DNA of 64,000 bases from Streptomyces pinistramenti. GTDB taxonomy: Bacteria; Actinomycetota; Actinomycetes; Streptomycetales; Streptomycetaceae. The stretch spans positions 62,001-126,000 of the forward strand of contig NZ_JAJCXB010000016.1 in NCBI RefSeq assembly GCF_020564935.1, in the 5' to 3' direction. Position numbers and translations under genes: made by a program. The notes beneath the pieces were generated by a model. The model was not told the origin of the DNA. It made no database searches and saw only the letters and a program-made list of their open reading frames with translations. This document shows, piece by piece, positions 13,023 through 25,757 of the stretch; the first letter of the stretch is position 1, and each line of letters starts with the position of its first letter.

Positions 13023-14129
13023 TCACAGCGCGAGCAGCTCCTTGGTCGTGATCGTGAGTAGCTCTGGCCCGCCGTCCGCCTCGGGGCGGACGACGAGTGT
13101 GTCGTCGATCCGGACGCCCCCGCGGCCGGGGAGGTGAACCCCCGGTTCGACGGTGACCGGCACGCAAGCGTCCAGTTTACCCATGGCCGCAGGCGACAAT
13201 TGAGGGTCCTCATCGATTTCGAGCCCCACGCCGTGTCCGGTCCACGGTCCCAGCCGCTCTCCGTGCCCCGCAGACTCCAGCACATGACGGGCCACGCGGT
13301 CCACCTCGCGGCACTCCACACCCGGCGCCAACGCCTCCCGACCGGCCCGCTGGGCTGCGAAAACGAGATCGTAGAGCTCGATCTGCCAGTCCGCGGGCGC
13401 CGTCCCGATGACGAAGGTGCGGCCGATCTCGCAGCGGTAGCCGCGGTAGTTCGCGCCCAGCCCGACGGTCAGGAAGTCGCCCTCCTCGACCCGGCGGTCG
13501 GTCGGCAGATGTCCCGGGCGCCCGGAATGCGGACCGGCCGCCACAGAGGTGGGGAAGGCAGGGCCCTCCGCGCCGTGGTCGACGAGCCTGCGCTCCAGTT
13601 CCAGGGCGAGGTGGCGTTCGGTGCGGCCGACGAGGATCGATTCGAGCAGTTCGCCGAGCGCCTGGTCGGTGATCTCCGCGGCGATCCGCAGGCAGGCGAT
13701 CTCGTCGTCATCCTTCACCAGCCGCTGCGCCTCGACGGCACAGGCCAGGTCCGCGAGCAGCAGCCGGGGGGCGACCTGGGACAGCGCCCGGTGCCGGGAG
13801 ACGGTCAGATGGTGTTCCTCGACCGCGAGGGTGACGGCCCCGGCCTTCTCCGCCAGGTCCGCGCCGGCCACCACCGGATCGCCGTCCCGCGTCGGCAGTA
13901 CGGAGACCCGTACATCGTCGGAGGGCCGGCCCTCCGAGGGATCGCCGCTGAGCGGGCGGCCGCAGAGCAGGACGTCATCGGCAGGCCCCATCAGGAGCGC
14001 GGCGCCGGATGGCGCGCAGCCGGTGAGATAGCGGACGTTGGCGGGACGCGAGATCAGTGCCGCGGTGCTTCCGGTTGCCGCGCAGCGGTCCCGCAGCCGC
14101 GTGCGTCGGGCCGCATACAGCTCGGACAT
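13023..14129 (-). CDS. pepP: M24-family (Xaa-Pro peptidase-like) protein with altered metal ligands
   Basis: 368 residues with a creatinase-like N-terminal domain (about 1-135) and a pita-bread M24 domain (about 140-365), as in aminopeptidase P/Q. Three of the five canonical metal ligands are changed: the first Asp is Gly223 (TVGLGANY), the second is Glu234 (CEIGRTF), and the last Glu is Asp342 (RIDD). His299 (GHG) and Glu328 (VEPG) remain, and the usual catalytic His of HExP is Asp306. Classical di-metal prolidase activity is therefore doubtful. Gene order pepP-efp-nusB is conserved in actinobacteria. The symbol rests on position and fold, not on proven activity. Confidence 0.85.
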   Translation of the reverse strand: MSELYAARRTRLRDRCAATGSTAALISRPANVRYLTGCAPSGAALLMGPADDVLLCGRPLSGDPSEGRPSDDVRVSVLPTRDGDPVVAGADLAEKAGAVTLAVEEHHLTVSRHRALSQVAPRLLLADLACAVEAQRLVKDDDEIACLRIAAEITDQALGELLESILVGRTERHLALELERRLVDHGAEGPAFPTSVAAGPHSGRPGHLPTDRRVEEGDFLTVGLGANYRGYRCEIGRTFVIGTAPADWQIELYDLVFAAQRAGREALAPGVECREVDRVARHVLESAGHGERLGPWTGHGVGLEIDEDPQLSPAAMGKLDACVPVTVEPGVHLPGRGGVRIDDTLVVRPEADGGPELLTITTKELLAL

Positions 14130-14210
14130 ATCCCGAGCTTACGGGCGGACGGCGGGCCCGGCCCTTCGGGAGCGGCCGGGCGGGGGCGGACGGCCTCCGG
14201 GGCGGCGGGG

Positions 14211-15023
14211 CTACCAGTTGGGCGGGCTGGCGAGGCTGCGGGCGACGACGTCGTCGAGCACTCTGACGGTCGTGGCGACGTCGTGCTGGGAGTTGTCGAT
14301 GATCGGCAGGCCCGAGCCGTACCAGCCGGCCATCCGGCCGTGGATCCGGGCCACTTCCTCGTCGGACAGGCGGCGGTTGCCGCTGCGCCGTGCGTTGCGC
14401 TCCAGGACTATCTCCAGGCCGGGCAGCAGCACGATCGGCAGCAGCCCCGGGCCCACGTGGCGCTTCCAGCCGCCGAGGCCGACGACCGGGCGGTCGGGGA
14501 AAACGGCGTCGTCGAGGATGCAGGAGATGCCGTTGGCGAGGAAGTTGCGGGCGGCGAAGCCGCAGGTGCGGCGGGCGAGGCGGTACTGCGCCTCGGAGTG
14601 GTCGTTCCAGCCCTGCTGCGGGTCGGCGAAGCCGGAGCGCACCCATTCACGGACGTCGTCGAGGCTGATGTGCGCGGTGGGGACGCGACGGCTGTCGGCC
14701 CAGTGGCGGGCCACGCTGGTCTTGCCCGCGCCTGCCGGGCCGATGAGCAGCACGGCGACCGCGGCGTGCGCGGCGTCCGGTGCCGCGGCGCCCGACTGCG
14801 GGCTGGGCAGCGCGACCGGGGCGCCGGGAGGCAGCTGGATGTGCCCGGTGCTGCCCGTGCCGCCGGCGGCGTCCGCCGCGGGCTGCGTCCGCTGGGGCAC
14901 GGGGCCGCTCCAGCCCGGATTCGCGGTGCCCGGCGCCGGGGCGGGCTGCACGGGCGGCGGGGCCGACGGCGCGGGCGGCGGGCCGGGCGGGAGGGAATGA
15001 CCGGGGTGGGGCGTCCAGTTCAT
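14211..15023 (-). CDS. P-loop ATP-binding protein, nucleoside/zeta-type kinase fold
   Basis: 270 residues from the ATG at 15023, preceded by AGGGGG; an in-frame start at 15089 lacks a site. The first ~85 residues are Pro/Ala/Gly-rich and probably disordered. A Walker A GPAGAGKTS follows at 95-103, then SLDDVREW and FLANGISCILDDAVFPDRP. This resembles small P-loop kinases that phosphorylate nucleosides, sugars or toxin substrates. Substrate unknown. It stands alone between pepP and the aro operon, 81 bases upstream of pepP and on the same strand, so it may be the first gene of that unit. Confidence 0.7.
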   Translation of the reverse strand: MNWTPHPGHSLPPGPPPAPSAPPPVQPAPAPGTANPGWSGPVPQRTQPAADAAGGTGSTGHIQLPPGAPVALPSPQSGAAAPDAAHAAVAVLLIGPAGAGKTSVARHWADSRRVPTAHISLDDVREWVRSGFADPQQGWNDHSEAQYRLARRTCGFAARNFLANGISCILDDAVFPDRPVVGLGGWKRHVGPGLLPIVLLPGLEIVLERNARRSGNRRLSDEEVARIHGRMAGWYGSGLPIIDNSQHDVATTVRVLDDVVARSLASPPNW

Positions 15024-15242
15024 GGTGGCCCCCTGTTCCTGCGCCTGGTGGCGGGGCGGTGGCAGCGGAGCCCCCACTGCGTGCGGCATCCGGTGGCTCT
15101 CCGTCTCGTGCGGTCGACTGGGTGCGGTGCGCGGGTGCCGGGCGGGCCGTCCGGCACGTCATGGCCCGGCGGGCGGGCCGGGCGGATGCGGGCCGTGCCG
15201 CCCGGCGTCGGGGGGCGTGCGCGGTACCGCGGACGAACGGTA

Positions 15243-15280
15243 CCGCCCCCGGCGCTCGCTGCGTGAACGGCCGGGGGCGG
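15243..15280 (-). terminator. terminator of the aro operon
   Basis: Perfect 11-bp stem CCGCCCCCGGC (15243-15253) / GCCGGGGGCGG (15270-15280) with a 16-nt loop, 23 bases past the aroQ stop. No U-tract. The remaining 15024-15242 gap shows no gene. Confidence 0.65.
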
Positions 15281-15303
15281 AAGGGAGTGCCCAGGAGACC
15301 GCG

Positions 15304-18642
<3,339 letters not shown>

Positions 18643-18773
18643 CGGTGCTCCTCTGTACTGCTACTCCGCGTACGGTCTTCCCCCGATCCTCCCACGCCGG
18701 GCCGGACGGCCGATGCCCTGTCCGGAGAACGGACCCGGCGGGCGGAGTCCGGGACGCGGAGAGCGGCCGCGGC

Positions 18774-19601
18774 TCAGCGGGCGGCGAGGGCGGCCTCGCC
18801 CGCCGCGCGCATCGCGGCCAGCGGGGCGGGCGAGCGGCCGGTCATCTGCTCGACCTGGAGCACCGCCTGGTGCACCAGCAGGTCGAGGCCGCCGACGACC
18901 GCGCCGCCGCGCCCGGACCAGGCGGCGGCGAGCGCCGTGGGCCAGGGCTCGTAGAGCACGTCGAAGAGGGTGCCCGGCGCATCGGGGACGGCGCCGGCCA
19001 GGGCGTCGGTGGTGCCGGCCGGGGTGGTCGCGACGACCAGCGGCGCCTCGAAGGCGCGGGCCGCCTCGTCCCAGGGCTCGGTGCGCACCGCGACGCCGAG
19101 GCGCTTGCCCCAGCCGCGCATCTCGTCGGCGCGGGCCGCGCTGCGGACGTACGCGGTGACCTCGCCGGTGCAGACGCGGGAGAGCGCGGCGAGCGCCGAC
19201 GACGCGGTGGCGCCTGCGCCGAGGACGGCGGCCCGCTCGATCTGTGTCACTCCGCGCTCGCGCAGGGCGGCCTGCATACCGGGAATGTCGGTGTTGTCGC
19301 CCACCCGCCGCCCGTCGTCGGTGACGACGACGGTGTTGACCGCCTCGACGGAGGCCGCCGTGTCACTGATCGCGTCGAGCAGCGGGATGACCGCGCGCTT
19401 GAGCGGCATGGTCAGCGAGAGGCCGGCCCAGCTGCCGTCCAGCTTGTCCATGAAGGCGGGCAGCCGGGCCTCGTCGACGTCGAAGAGGCCGTACTCCCAG
19501 CCGTCCAGGCCGAGTTCGCGGTAGGCCGTGCGGTGCAGGACCGGCGAGAGGGAGTGCGCGATCGGTGATCCGAGTACCGCGGCTTGCTTGGTGTCCGACA
19601 C
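18774..19601 (-). CDS. aroE: shikimate dehydrogenase
   Basis: Reduces 3-dehydroshikimate to shikimate with NADPH. 275 residues. The substrate loop GSPIAHSLSPVLH is near the N-terminus, the catalytic Lys lies in LSLTMPLKRAV, the catalytic Asp in GDNTDIPG, and the nucleotide-binding glycine loop is LGAGATASSAL. It is 8 bases downstream of the mltG stop, so it is carried at the end of the alaS-ruvX-mltG unit rather than with the other aro genes. Confidence 0.94.
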   Translation of the reverse strand: MSDTKQAAVLGSPIAHSLSPVLHRTAYRELGLDGWEYGLFDVDEARLPAFMDKLDGSWAGLSLTMPLKRAVIPLLDAISDTAASVEAVNTVVVTDDGRRVGDNTDIPGMQAALRERGVTQIERAAVLGAGATASSALAALSRVCTGEVTAYVRSAARADEMRGWGKRLGVAVRTEPWDEAARAFEAPLVVATTPAGTTDALAGAVPDAPGTLFDVLYEPWPTALAAAWSGRGGAVVGGLDLLVHQAVLQVEQMTGRSPAPLAAMRAAGEAALAAR

Positions 19602-19609
19602 TGCCCGCT

Positions 19610-21364
19610 TCAGCCTTCCTGTCTTTTCTGCTGCTGACGCTCATTGAATTTCTTCACGAGCTTGTTGTGGTCGGTGAGATTGGTGGTGAATTCGGTCTTC
19701 TTCCCGTCGACCGAGATGAAGAAGAGCCACTTCTGCGACGTGTCCGGCTTGACGGTCGCCTTCAGCGCGTCGGCCCCGGGGTTACCGATCGGCCCCGGCG
19801 GCAGCCCACGGTAGAAATACGTGTTGTACGGGTCGTCGTAATGCCGGATCTCGTCCGTACTGATGTTGATCTTGCTCTGCTTCTTCAGATAGTTGAACGA
19901 CGAGTCGAATTCGATCTTCTGGTTCGTCGCCACGTTGGTCGGCGAGAGCCGGTTGTAGATGACCGCGGCCATCTTCCGGAAATCGTCGTGCGTGATGCCC
20001 TCGGCCTGGGTGAGACTGGCCACGGTGAGAACCTCAAGCGGCGACTTCAGGTGAAGCTTCTCGGCATTCGCCTCCAGGTCGTACTTCTGGTACACCTGCT
20101 TGGCACGCGCGATCATCATCTTGAGTACGTCCGCCGGTTTCGCATGCCCGCCCACGCTGTACGTCGACGGGTAGAGGAAGCCTTCCAGCGGGTCCTTGAC
20201 CTGCGAGGATTGGCTCGCCCAGGACGGCAGCCCGAGGCTCTTGACGTCCTTCTTGGCCACTTCCTTGGTGCTGCCGGACTTGATGTCGAGTTTTTCGTCG
20301 ATGAGCGAGTAGACCGCTTCGGCCCGCAGCCCCTCGCGGACCGTGAGGCCGTTACGGCTCTTGGGGTCCAGCATCAATGCGACAACGGCTGCCGCGGACA
20401 TTTTCTTGTGCAGCGCGTAGGAGCCCGCCTGGAGACCGGAGCCGTCCTTGTTCTCGTTCGCCGCCCGCGTGAAGGCGTCGACGCTCTTGACGACACCTTC
20501 CCGCTTGAGTATCTGCCCCATCTGCTGGATGGGGGCACCGTCCGGGATTTCGACCTGGATGTCGCCCGCCCCTTCGCCCTCGAAATCCGGGGGGCTGGCG
20601 AAATGGCTCTGATAGAAGCCGTAGCCGAAATAGCCGACCGTTCCCACGACTCCGGCGAGCACCGCGCTGACCATCAGACAGGCACAGCCGCTGTGCCGCT
20701 TGTTCTTCTTTCCGCGGCGCTCGCGGGTGGCCCGCCGGCTCTCCCGCGGATCCTCCGCGATCTCGTCCTCGTCCTCGCCTGCCGGATCATCCGCGAAGAA
20801 CGCGTGCTCCGGGTCCGGCTCCCGCTGCGGCTCGCCCCGCCAGTCCTCGCCCCCGCCGTCGATGTGCTGCGGCGGCTCGGGGTGCTGCGGCTCCTGGACG
20901 TGCTGCGGGTACGGATCCTGCGGGTACTGCTGCTCCTGCGGGTACTGCTGCTGTCCGTACGGATCGTGCGGATCGTGCTGCGGGTACTGGCCCTGCTGCG
21001 CGTACGGACCCTGCTGCTGGTACTGCCCGGGGTGCGGATACTGCTGCGGGTACTGCTGCGGATCCTGCGGGCGCAGATGCTGCGGCTGCGGCGGCGGGTA
21101 GGCATCCGGGGTGCCGTAAGGGTCCTGCCCGGATATGCCGTAAGGGTCGTGCTGCTGGGCGTACGGGTCATAAGGGTCGTACGGCACCTGTCCCACCTGG
21201 GCAGTGCCCCAGCCCCCGTGGTACTGCTGCTCGGGGTAGGGGACGGACTCCGGCCCGTCCCACTGGGGCTGCTGCCCCTGGCGTCCCTGAGAACCCTGAT
21301 CTCCGTAGAGCGGGTCCTCGGGGTACCACGGTTCGGAGCCGTAGCCCCGGCCATACTCGGTCAT
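19610..21364 (-). CDS. mltG: MltG endolytic murein transglycosylase with long Gln/Tyr/Pro-rich tail
   Basis: Cleaves nascent peptidoglycan strands at the outer face of the membrane. 584 residues: a ~210-residue cytosolic tail dominated by Gln, Tyr, Pro and Asp (repeats of QQYPQ, DPYG, PYDPYD), a basic patch, one membrane helix (about 226-249), and the extracytoplasmic YceG domain. Glu455 in VASLTQAEG aligns with the catalytic Glu of E. coli MltG (ASIVEKET), and NRL follows as in the family. The tail is much longer than in E. coli (340 residues in all) but common in streptomycetes. 126 bases downstream of ruvX. Confidence 0.92.
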   Translation of the reverse strand: MTEYGRGYGSEPWYPEDPLYGDQGSQGRQGQQPQWDGPESVPYPEQQYHGGWGTAQVGQVPYDPYDPYAQQHDPYGISGQDPYGTPDAYPPPQPQHLRPQDPQQYPQQYPHPGQYQQQGPYAQQGQYPQHDPHDPYGQQQYPQEQQYPQDPYPQHVQEPQHPEPPQHIDGGGEDWRGEPQREPDPEHAFFADDPAGEDEDEIAEDPRESRRATRERRGKKNKRHSGCACLMVSAVLAGVVGTVGYFGYGFYQSHFASPPDFEGEGAGDIQVEIPDGAPIQQMGQILKREGVVKSVDAFTRAANENKDGSGLQAGSYALHKKMSAAAVVALMLDPKSRNGLTVREGLRAEAVYSLIDEKLDIKSGSTKEVAKKDVKSLGLPSWASQSSQVKDPLEGFLYPSTYSVGGHAKPADVLKMMIARAKQVYQKYDLEANAEKLHLKSPLEVLTVASLTQAEGITHDDFRKMAAVIYNRLSPTNVATNQKIEFDSSFNYLKKQSKINISTDEIRHYDDPYNTYFYRGLPPGPIGNPGADALKATVKPDTSQKWLFFISVDGKKTEFTTNLTDHNKLVKKFNERQQQKRQEG

Positions 21365-21490
21365 CGATCCCCTAGGGCCGAGAGGCGGTGCGCTCCTGTC
21401 CGGCAGCGCTACCTGTACCGTCCCGCCTCTTCCTGCACACGCGGCTTCCGAACCGCGGGCCGCATCGCGCGGAACGTTACCGCACTGCGA

Positions 21491-21964
21491 TCAGATGACC
21501 ACTTCGACGCATTCCCCTGGAGGCCGCCCCGAGGCCCGTTCCGTCTCCAGCGCGCTCTGCAGGATGACCACCGCAGCAGCCTGGTCGATGACCGAACGAC
21601 CCTTCTTGCTCCGCACTCCGGAGGCCCGCAGGCCCTGTGCGGCAGTGACCGTCGACATCCGCTCGTCGACGAGCCGGACCCCGACGGGTGTGATGTTCTT
21701 CGCCATCTCTTGGGCGAATGTACGAATCTTGGCCGCGGCCGGGCCCTCTCCCCCATTCAGGGAGCGGGGCAGGCCGACAACGACCTCCAGCGGCTCGTAC
21801 TCGTCGACGATCGCCTTCAGGCGGCGGTGGGCCGCGGGGATGTCACGTCCCGGCACCGTCTCGACGGGGGTGGCGAGGACCCCGTCGGGGTCGCACGAGG
21901 CGACCCCGATACGGGCGTCCCCGACATCCACGGCGATGCGCCGGCCGCGTCGCATCTCACTCAC
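21491..21964 (-). CDS. ruvX: RuvX/YqgF, putative Holliday junction resolvase / pre-16S nuclease
   Basis: RNase H-fold nuclease implicated in 16S rRNA 5' processing in E. coli and in junction resolution. 157 residues from the GTG at 21964. Acidic residues in AVDVGDARIGVA (Asp13), LVDERMST and the C-terminal DQAAAVVIL are present. The start could instead be the ATG at 21955. Both lie just after the alaS stop (21969), with the ribosome-binding site inside alaS. A long in-frame upstream extension is alaS shadow. Confidence 0.9.
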   Translation of the reverse strand: MSEMRRGRRIAVDVGDARIGVASCDPDGVLATPVETVPGRDIPAAHRRLKAIVDEYEPLEVVVGLPRSLNGGEGPAAAKIRTFAQEMAKNITPVGVRLVDERMSTVTAAQGLRASGVRSKKGRSVIDQAAAVVILQSALETERASGRPPGECVEVVI

Positions 21965-21968
21965 GCGG

Positions 21969-24638
21969 TCAGGCCGCCTCGGCGACGAGCCGCTCGACGG
22001 CCTCGATGGCCTCGGGCACGGCCGCGGCGTTCTGGCCGCCGCCCTGGGCGACGTCCGGCTTGCCGCCGCCGCCTCCGCCGAGCGTCTTGGCGGCCGCACG
22101 GACCAGGTCGCCGGCCTTGATACCGCGCTCGCGGGCGGCCTCGTTGGTGGCGATGACCGTGACCGGGCGGCCGTTGGCCACCGTGAAAAGGGCCACGACG
22201 GCGGCACGGCCGCCCTGGATACGGCCGCGGACGTCAAGCACCAGCTTGCGCAGGTCGTCGGCGGAGGTGCCGTCCGGGACCTGCCCCGCAACCAGGGCCA
22301 CACCGCGGACGTCCTTGGCGCCGTCGGCGAGACCGGCGGCCGCCTGGAGCACCTTCTCGGCGCGGTACTTCTCGATCTCCTTCTCGGCGTCCTTCAGCTT
22401 GGCCAGGACACCGGAGATCTTCTCGGGCAGCTCGTCCGGGCGGCCCTTGACCAGCTCGGTCAGCTGCGAGACGACGGTGTGCTCGCGGGCGAGGAACTTG
22501 TAGGCGTCCACACCGACCAGCGCCTCGACGCGGCGGACGCCGGAGCCGATGGACGATTCGCCGAGCAGCTTCACCAGGCCGAGCTGGGCGGTGTTGTGGA
22601 CGTGGGTGCCGCCGCACAGCTCCTTGGAGAAGTCGCCGATGGTGACCACGCGCACCCGGTCGCCGTACTTCTCGCCGAACTCGGCGATGGCGCCCTGCTT
22701 CTTGGCGTCGTCCATGCTCATCACCTCGGCGTGCACGTCGAGTTCGCGGGAGAGCACTTCGTTGATCTTCTGCTCGACGTCGGTGAGGACGGCGCCCGGC
22801 ACCGCGGCCGGCGAGCCGAAGTCGAAGCGGAAGCGGCCCGGGGAGTTCTCCGAACCGGCCTGCGCGGCGGTCGGTCCGAGGGCGTCACGCAGCGCCTGGT
22901 GGGTGAGGTGGGTGGCGCTGTGGGCACGGGCGATGGCGCGCCTGCGGGTCACGTCGATGGTGGCGTACGCGGCCGAGCCCAGCACCACCTCGCCGACCTG
23001 GACGACACCCTTGTGCACCGTGACGCCGGGAACCGGCTTCTGCACATCGCGGATCTGGACGACGGCGCCGGATTCGAGCTTGATCCGGCCGGTGTCGGCG
23101 AGCTGGCCGCCGCCCTCGGCGTAGAACGGGGTGCGGTCCAGCACGACCTCGACCTCGTCGCCCTCGTGGGCGGCGGGGGCCGGGGCACCGTTGACCAGCA
23201 GGCCGACGACGGTGGACTCGCCCTCGGTGTCGCGGTATCCGGTGAACTCCGTGGCACCGGACGCGTCGGCGACCTCGCGGTAGGCGGACAGGTCGGCGTG
23301 GCCGTGCTTCTTGGACTGGGCGTCGGCCTTGGCGCGCTCCCGCTGCTCCTTCATCAGCCGGCGGAAGCCGTTCTCATCCACCGAAAGGCCCTGTTCGGCG
23401 GCCATTTCGAGGGTGAGGTCGATGGGGAAGCCCCAGGTGTCGTGGAGCAGGAACGCCTTGTCGCCGGCCAGGACCTTGCCGCCGGCGGCCTTGGTCTCCG
23501 TGACGGCGGTGTCGAGGATGTTGGTGCCGGCCTTCAGCGTCTTGACGAAGGCGGCCTCCTCGGCGAGGGCGACCGTCTCGATGCGGCGGCGGTCCTCCAG
23601 CAGCTCCGGGTACTGCTGGCCCATCGTCTTGATGACGACGTCCAGCAGTTCGCCGACGACCAGGCCGTCGGCGCCGAGCAGCCGCATGTTGCGGATGGCG
23701 CGGCGCATGATGCGGCGCAGGACGTAACCGCGGCCTTCGTTGCCGGGGGTGACGCCGTCGCCGATGAGCATCGTGGAGGTGCGCATGTGGTCGGCGACCA
23801 CGCGCAGCGAGACGTCGGATTCCTCCGATGCGCCGTAGCGCACGCCCGACAGTTCGGTGGCCTTGTCGATGACCACGCGCAGGGTGTCGGTCTCGTACAT
23901 GTTGCGGACGTCCTGCAGGATCATCGCCAGGCGCTCGAGTCCGAGGCCGGTGTCGATGTTCTGGCTGGGCAGATCGCCGAGGATCTCGAAGTCCTCCTTG
24001 CCGATGCCCGCGCCCCGCTCGTACTGCATGAAGACGAGGTTCCAGATTTCCACGTACCGCTCGTCGTTGACGGCCGGGCCGCCCTCGACGCCGAATTCCG
24101 GGCCGCGGTCGTAGTTGATCTCGGAGCACGGTCCGCAGGGGCCGGGGACGCCCATGGACCAGTAGTTCTCCTTCTTGCCGAGGCGCTGGATGCGCTCGGC
24201 CGGCACGCCGACGACCTCGCGCCAGATGCGCTCGGCCTCGTCGTCGTCGAGGTAGACCGTGATCCAGAGCTTCTCCGGGTCCAGGCCGTAACCACCGTCG
24301 GCCTGCGAGCCGGTCAGCAGCTCCCAGGCGAACTTGATGGCGCCTTCCTTGAAGTAGTCGCCGAAGGAGAAGTTGCCGCACATCTGGAAGAAGGTGCCGT
24401 GCCGGGTGGTCTTGCCGACCTCTTCGATGTCCGGCGTCCGCACGCACTTCTGGACGCTGGTGGCCCGGTCGAAGGGCGGCTTGACCTCGCCGAGGAAGTA
24501 CGGCTTGAACGGCACCATGCCCGCGGGGACCAGCAGCAGCGTCGGGTCGTCCGCGATCAGCGACGCCGACGGCACGACGGTGTGCCCGCGCTCCTCGAAG
24601 AAGCGCAGCCAGCGGCGGCGGATTTCAGCCGACTCCAT
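21969..24638 (-). CDS. alaS: alanyl-tRNA synthetase
   Basis: Charges tRNA-Ala and edits Ser/Gly misacylation. 889 residues. Order: class II catalytic core ([20 protein letters not shown], motif 2 [12 protein letters not shown]), tRNA-recognition domain, editing domain with zinc ligands in HSATHLTH and CGGTH, and the C-terminal oligomerisation domain with the glycine-rich [11 protein letters not shown] segment. ATG at 24638 shares one base with the stop of the upstream 115-residue gene (TGATG). No T-box leader was found. Confidence 0.97.
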   Translation of the reverse strand: MESAEIRRRWLRFFEERGHTVVPSASLIADDPTLLLVPAGMVPFKPYFLGEVKPPFDRATSVQKCVRTPDIEEVGKTTRHGTFFQMCGNFSFGDYFKEGAIKFAWELLTGSQADGGYGLDPEKLWITVYLDDDEAERIWREVVGVPAERIQRLGKKENYWSMGVPGPCGPCSEINYDRGPEFGVEGGPAVNDERYVEIWNLVFMQYERGAGIGKEDFEILGDLPSQNIDTGLGLERLAMILQDVRNMYETDTLRVVIDKATELSGVRYGASEESDVSLRVVADHMRTSTMLIGDGVTPGNEGRGYVLRRIMRRAIRNMRLLGADGLVVGELLDVVIKTMGQQYPELLEDRRRIETVALAEEAAFVKTLKAGTNILDTAVTETKAAGGKVLAGDKAFLLHDTWGFPIDLTLEMAAEQGLSVDENGFRRLMKEQRERAKADAQSKKHGHADLSAYREVADASGATEFTGYRDTEGESTVVGLLVNGAPAPAAHEGDEVEVVLDRTPFYAEGGGQLADTGRIKLESGAVVQIRDVQKPVPGVTVHKGVVQVGEVVLGSAAYATIDVTRRRAIARAHSATHLTHQALRDALGPTAAQAGSENSPGRFRFDFGSPAAVPGAVLTDVEQKINEVLSRELDVHAEVMSMDDAKKQGAIAEFGEKYGDRVRVVTIGDFSKELCGGTHVHNTAQLGLVKLLGESSIGSGVRRVEALVGVDAYKFLAREHTVVSQLTELVKGRPDELPEKISGVLAKLKDAEKEIEKYRAEKVLQAAAGLADGAKDVRGVALVAGQVPDGTSADDLRKLVLDVRGRIQGGRAAVVALFTVANGRPVTVIATNEAARERGIKAGDLVRAAAKTLGGGGGGKPDVAQGGGQNAAAVPEAIEAVERLVAEAA

Positions 24639-24985
24639 CAGTGGTCCTCATTTCCAGTCGGTCCGGCAATCCCGGACGGTCCGGTTGCTCTCGTGGTTCG
24701 GTGGGGAGTTTCGAGCACCGCGCGGTAGTGCGATGCGGGGAGTTCACGTGGCTCGCCGGACCCGGTCAGACCCAGCGCCTCGTGCAACTGCTCTTCACGG
24801 TCCGCCATTCCCGCGCGTACGTCCACTGCAAATTGACGCAGCCGGTGGCCGGTTTCGACGGCCTTGTCCGCGGCCTGCGCCGCGAGGCTGTCGGGCTGGA
24901 GCCTGCGCAGCTTGCGGTGAACTTTGTTGGTGGCCCACACGCCGGCTGCGGCGCCGGTGGTGAACCAGAATGCGCGGCGGAACAT
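24638..24985 (-). CDS. small conserved protein upstream of alaS (DUF6167-like)
   Basis: 115 residues. A short N-terminal hydrophobic segment ([21 protein letters not shown]) is followed by a basic helix (HRKLRRLQP) and an Ala-rich amphipathic helix. It resembles the short actinobacterial DUF6167 proteins found next to alaS and is probably membrane-associated. No catalytic motif. It lies 8 bases after the DUF948 gene and is coupled to alaS by TGATG. Function unknown. Confidence 0.8.
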   Translation of the reverse strand: MFRRAFWFTTGAAAGVWATNKVHRKLRRLQPDSLAAQAADKAVETGHRLRQFAVDVRAGMADREEQLHEALGLTGSGEPRELPASHYRAVLETPHRTTRATGPSGIAGPTGNEDH

Positions 24986-24993
24986 CGCGGTGA

Positions 24994-25428
24994 TCAGTCC
25001 TTGGAGCGACGGTTGCGGCGCCCGCCGCGGCGGGCGCCGGGCAGGGTACGGCCGACGACGACGGTGCGCTTCGGCTCCGGCTCGCCCTTCTTGCCGATCG
25101 CACGGCGCACGCCGTAGCCGAAGGCCGCGACCTTGACCAGCGGTCCGCCGAACGCGGATGAGACGGTCGAGGAGAGCGCGGAGGCGTTGGCCGTGACCTC
25201 TTGGACATCGGCGGCGATGGCGTCGACGCGGGCGAGTTGGGTGTGCGCCGAGCGGACCGTGGCCGACGCGTCGGCGAGGAGCGGGACGGCCTGGTCGGAC
25301 ACCTCGGCCACCATCTTGGTCGTCGCCTTGAGCGTCTGCGCGAGCCTCACCAGCACCAGGGCGAGGAACGACACGAGGATCGCCCAGAAGACGGCGACCA
25401 GGATCCCTGCCACCTCTCCACCGGACAC
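24994..25428 (-). CDS. DUF948 membrane-anchored protein
   Basis: 144 residues. An N-terminal membrane helix (about 8-28, AGILVAVFWAILVSFLALVLV) is followed by a long coiled-coil-prone helix (about 29-90, with VAEVSDQAVPLLADAS), as in DUF948/general-stress-type proteins, and a basic Arg/Lys-rich tail. No enzyme motif. First gene of a unit with the 115-residue protein, alaS, ruvX, mltG and aroE. Confidence 0.85.
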   Translation of the reverse strand: MSGGEVAGILVAVFWAILVSFLALVLVRLAQTLKATTKMVAEVSDQAVPLLADASATVRSAHTQLARVDAIAADVQEVTANASALSSTVSSAFGGPLVKVAAFGYGVRRAIGKKGEPEPKRTVVVGRTLPGARRGGRRNRRSKD

Positions 25429-25757
25429 GTTGGCACCACTCTCCGACTGGTCTGGTCTCGTCCTGCTCGAACGGCAGCCTCGACCTTATCGCGCCGTGAC
25501 TGTGCGTCCGTACCCCGATTCCGGTGCGCCGAGCGGGCCGCCGGTACCCGACCGGGAGATCGCACGGTACGCATGCACCCGAGTACGCTCCGTTCCGTTC
25601 GGCACCTCCCGCGCCCTGACCCACAGTCAGGACCGCCTTCCGTGCCGCCTTCCGCACGCCGTACGGGCCAAGCCCCGGCACGCAGCAGCCCGCCGCCTCC
25701 CCCTCCGCGAACGGCGGGGAGACGGCGGGCCGAAGCTGCCGGGTGGCTACGCCTGCA
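25429..25757. other. 329-base gap with rpsD terminator
   Basis: Non-coding. Near the rpsD end it holds a 14-bp GC-rich stem with one mismatch (25689-25702 / 25716-25729), read as the rpsD terminator. The rest should carry the promoter of the DUF948-alaS unit, but no convincing -35/-10 is seen. Open frames across it are shadows. Confidence 0.55.

Noticed and set aside
21495..24728. 1077-codon plus-strand open frame opposite alaS and ruvX
   Set aside because: Low-complexity Val/Asp/Gly/Leu-rich translation typical of the antisense frame of a high-GC gene; alaS and ruvX are clear.
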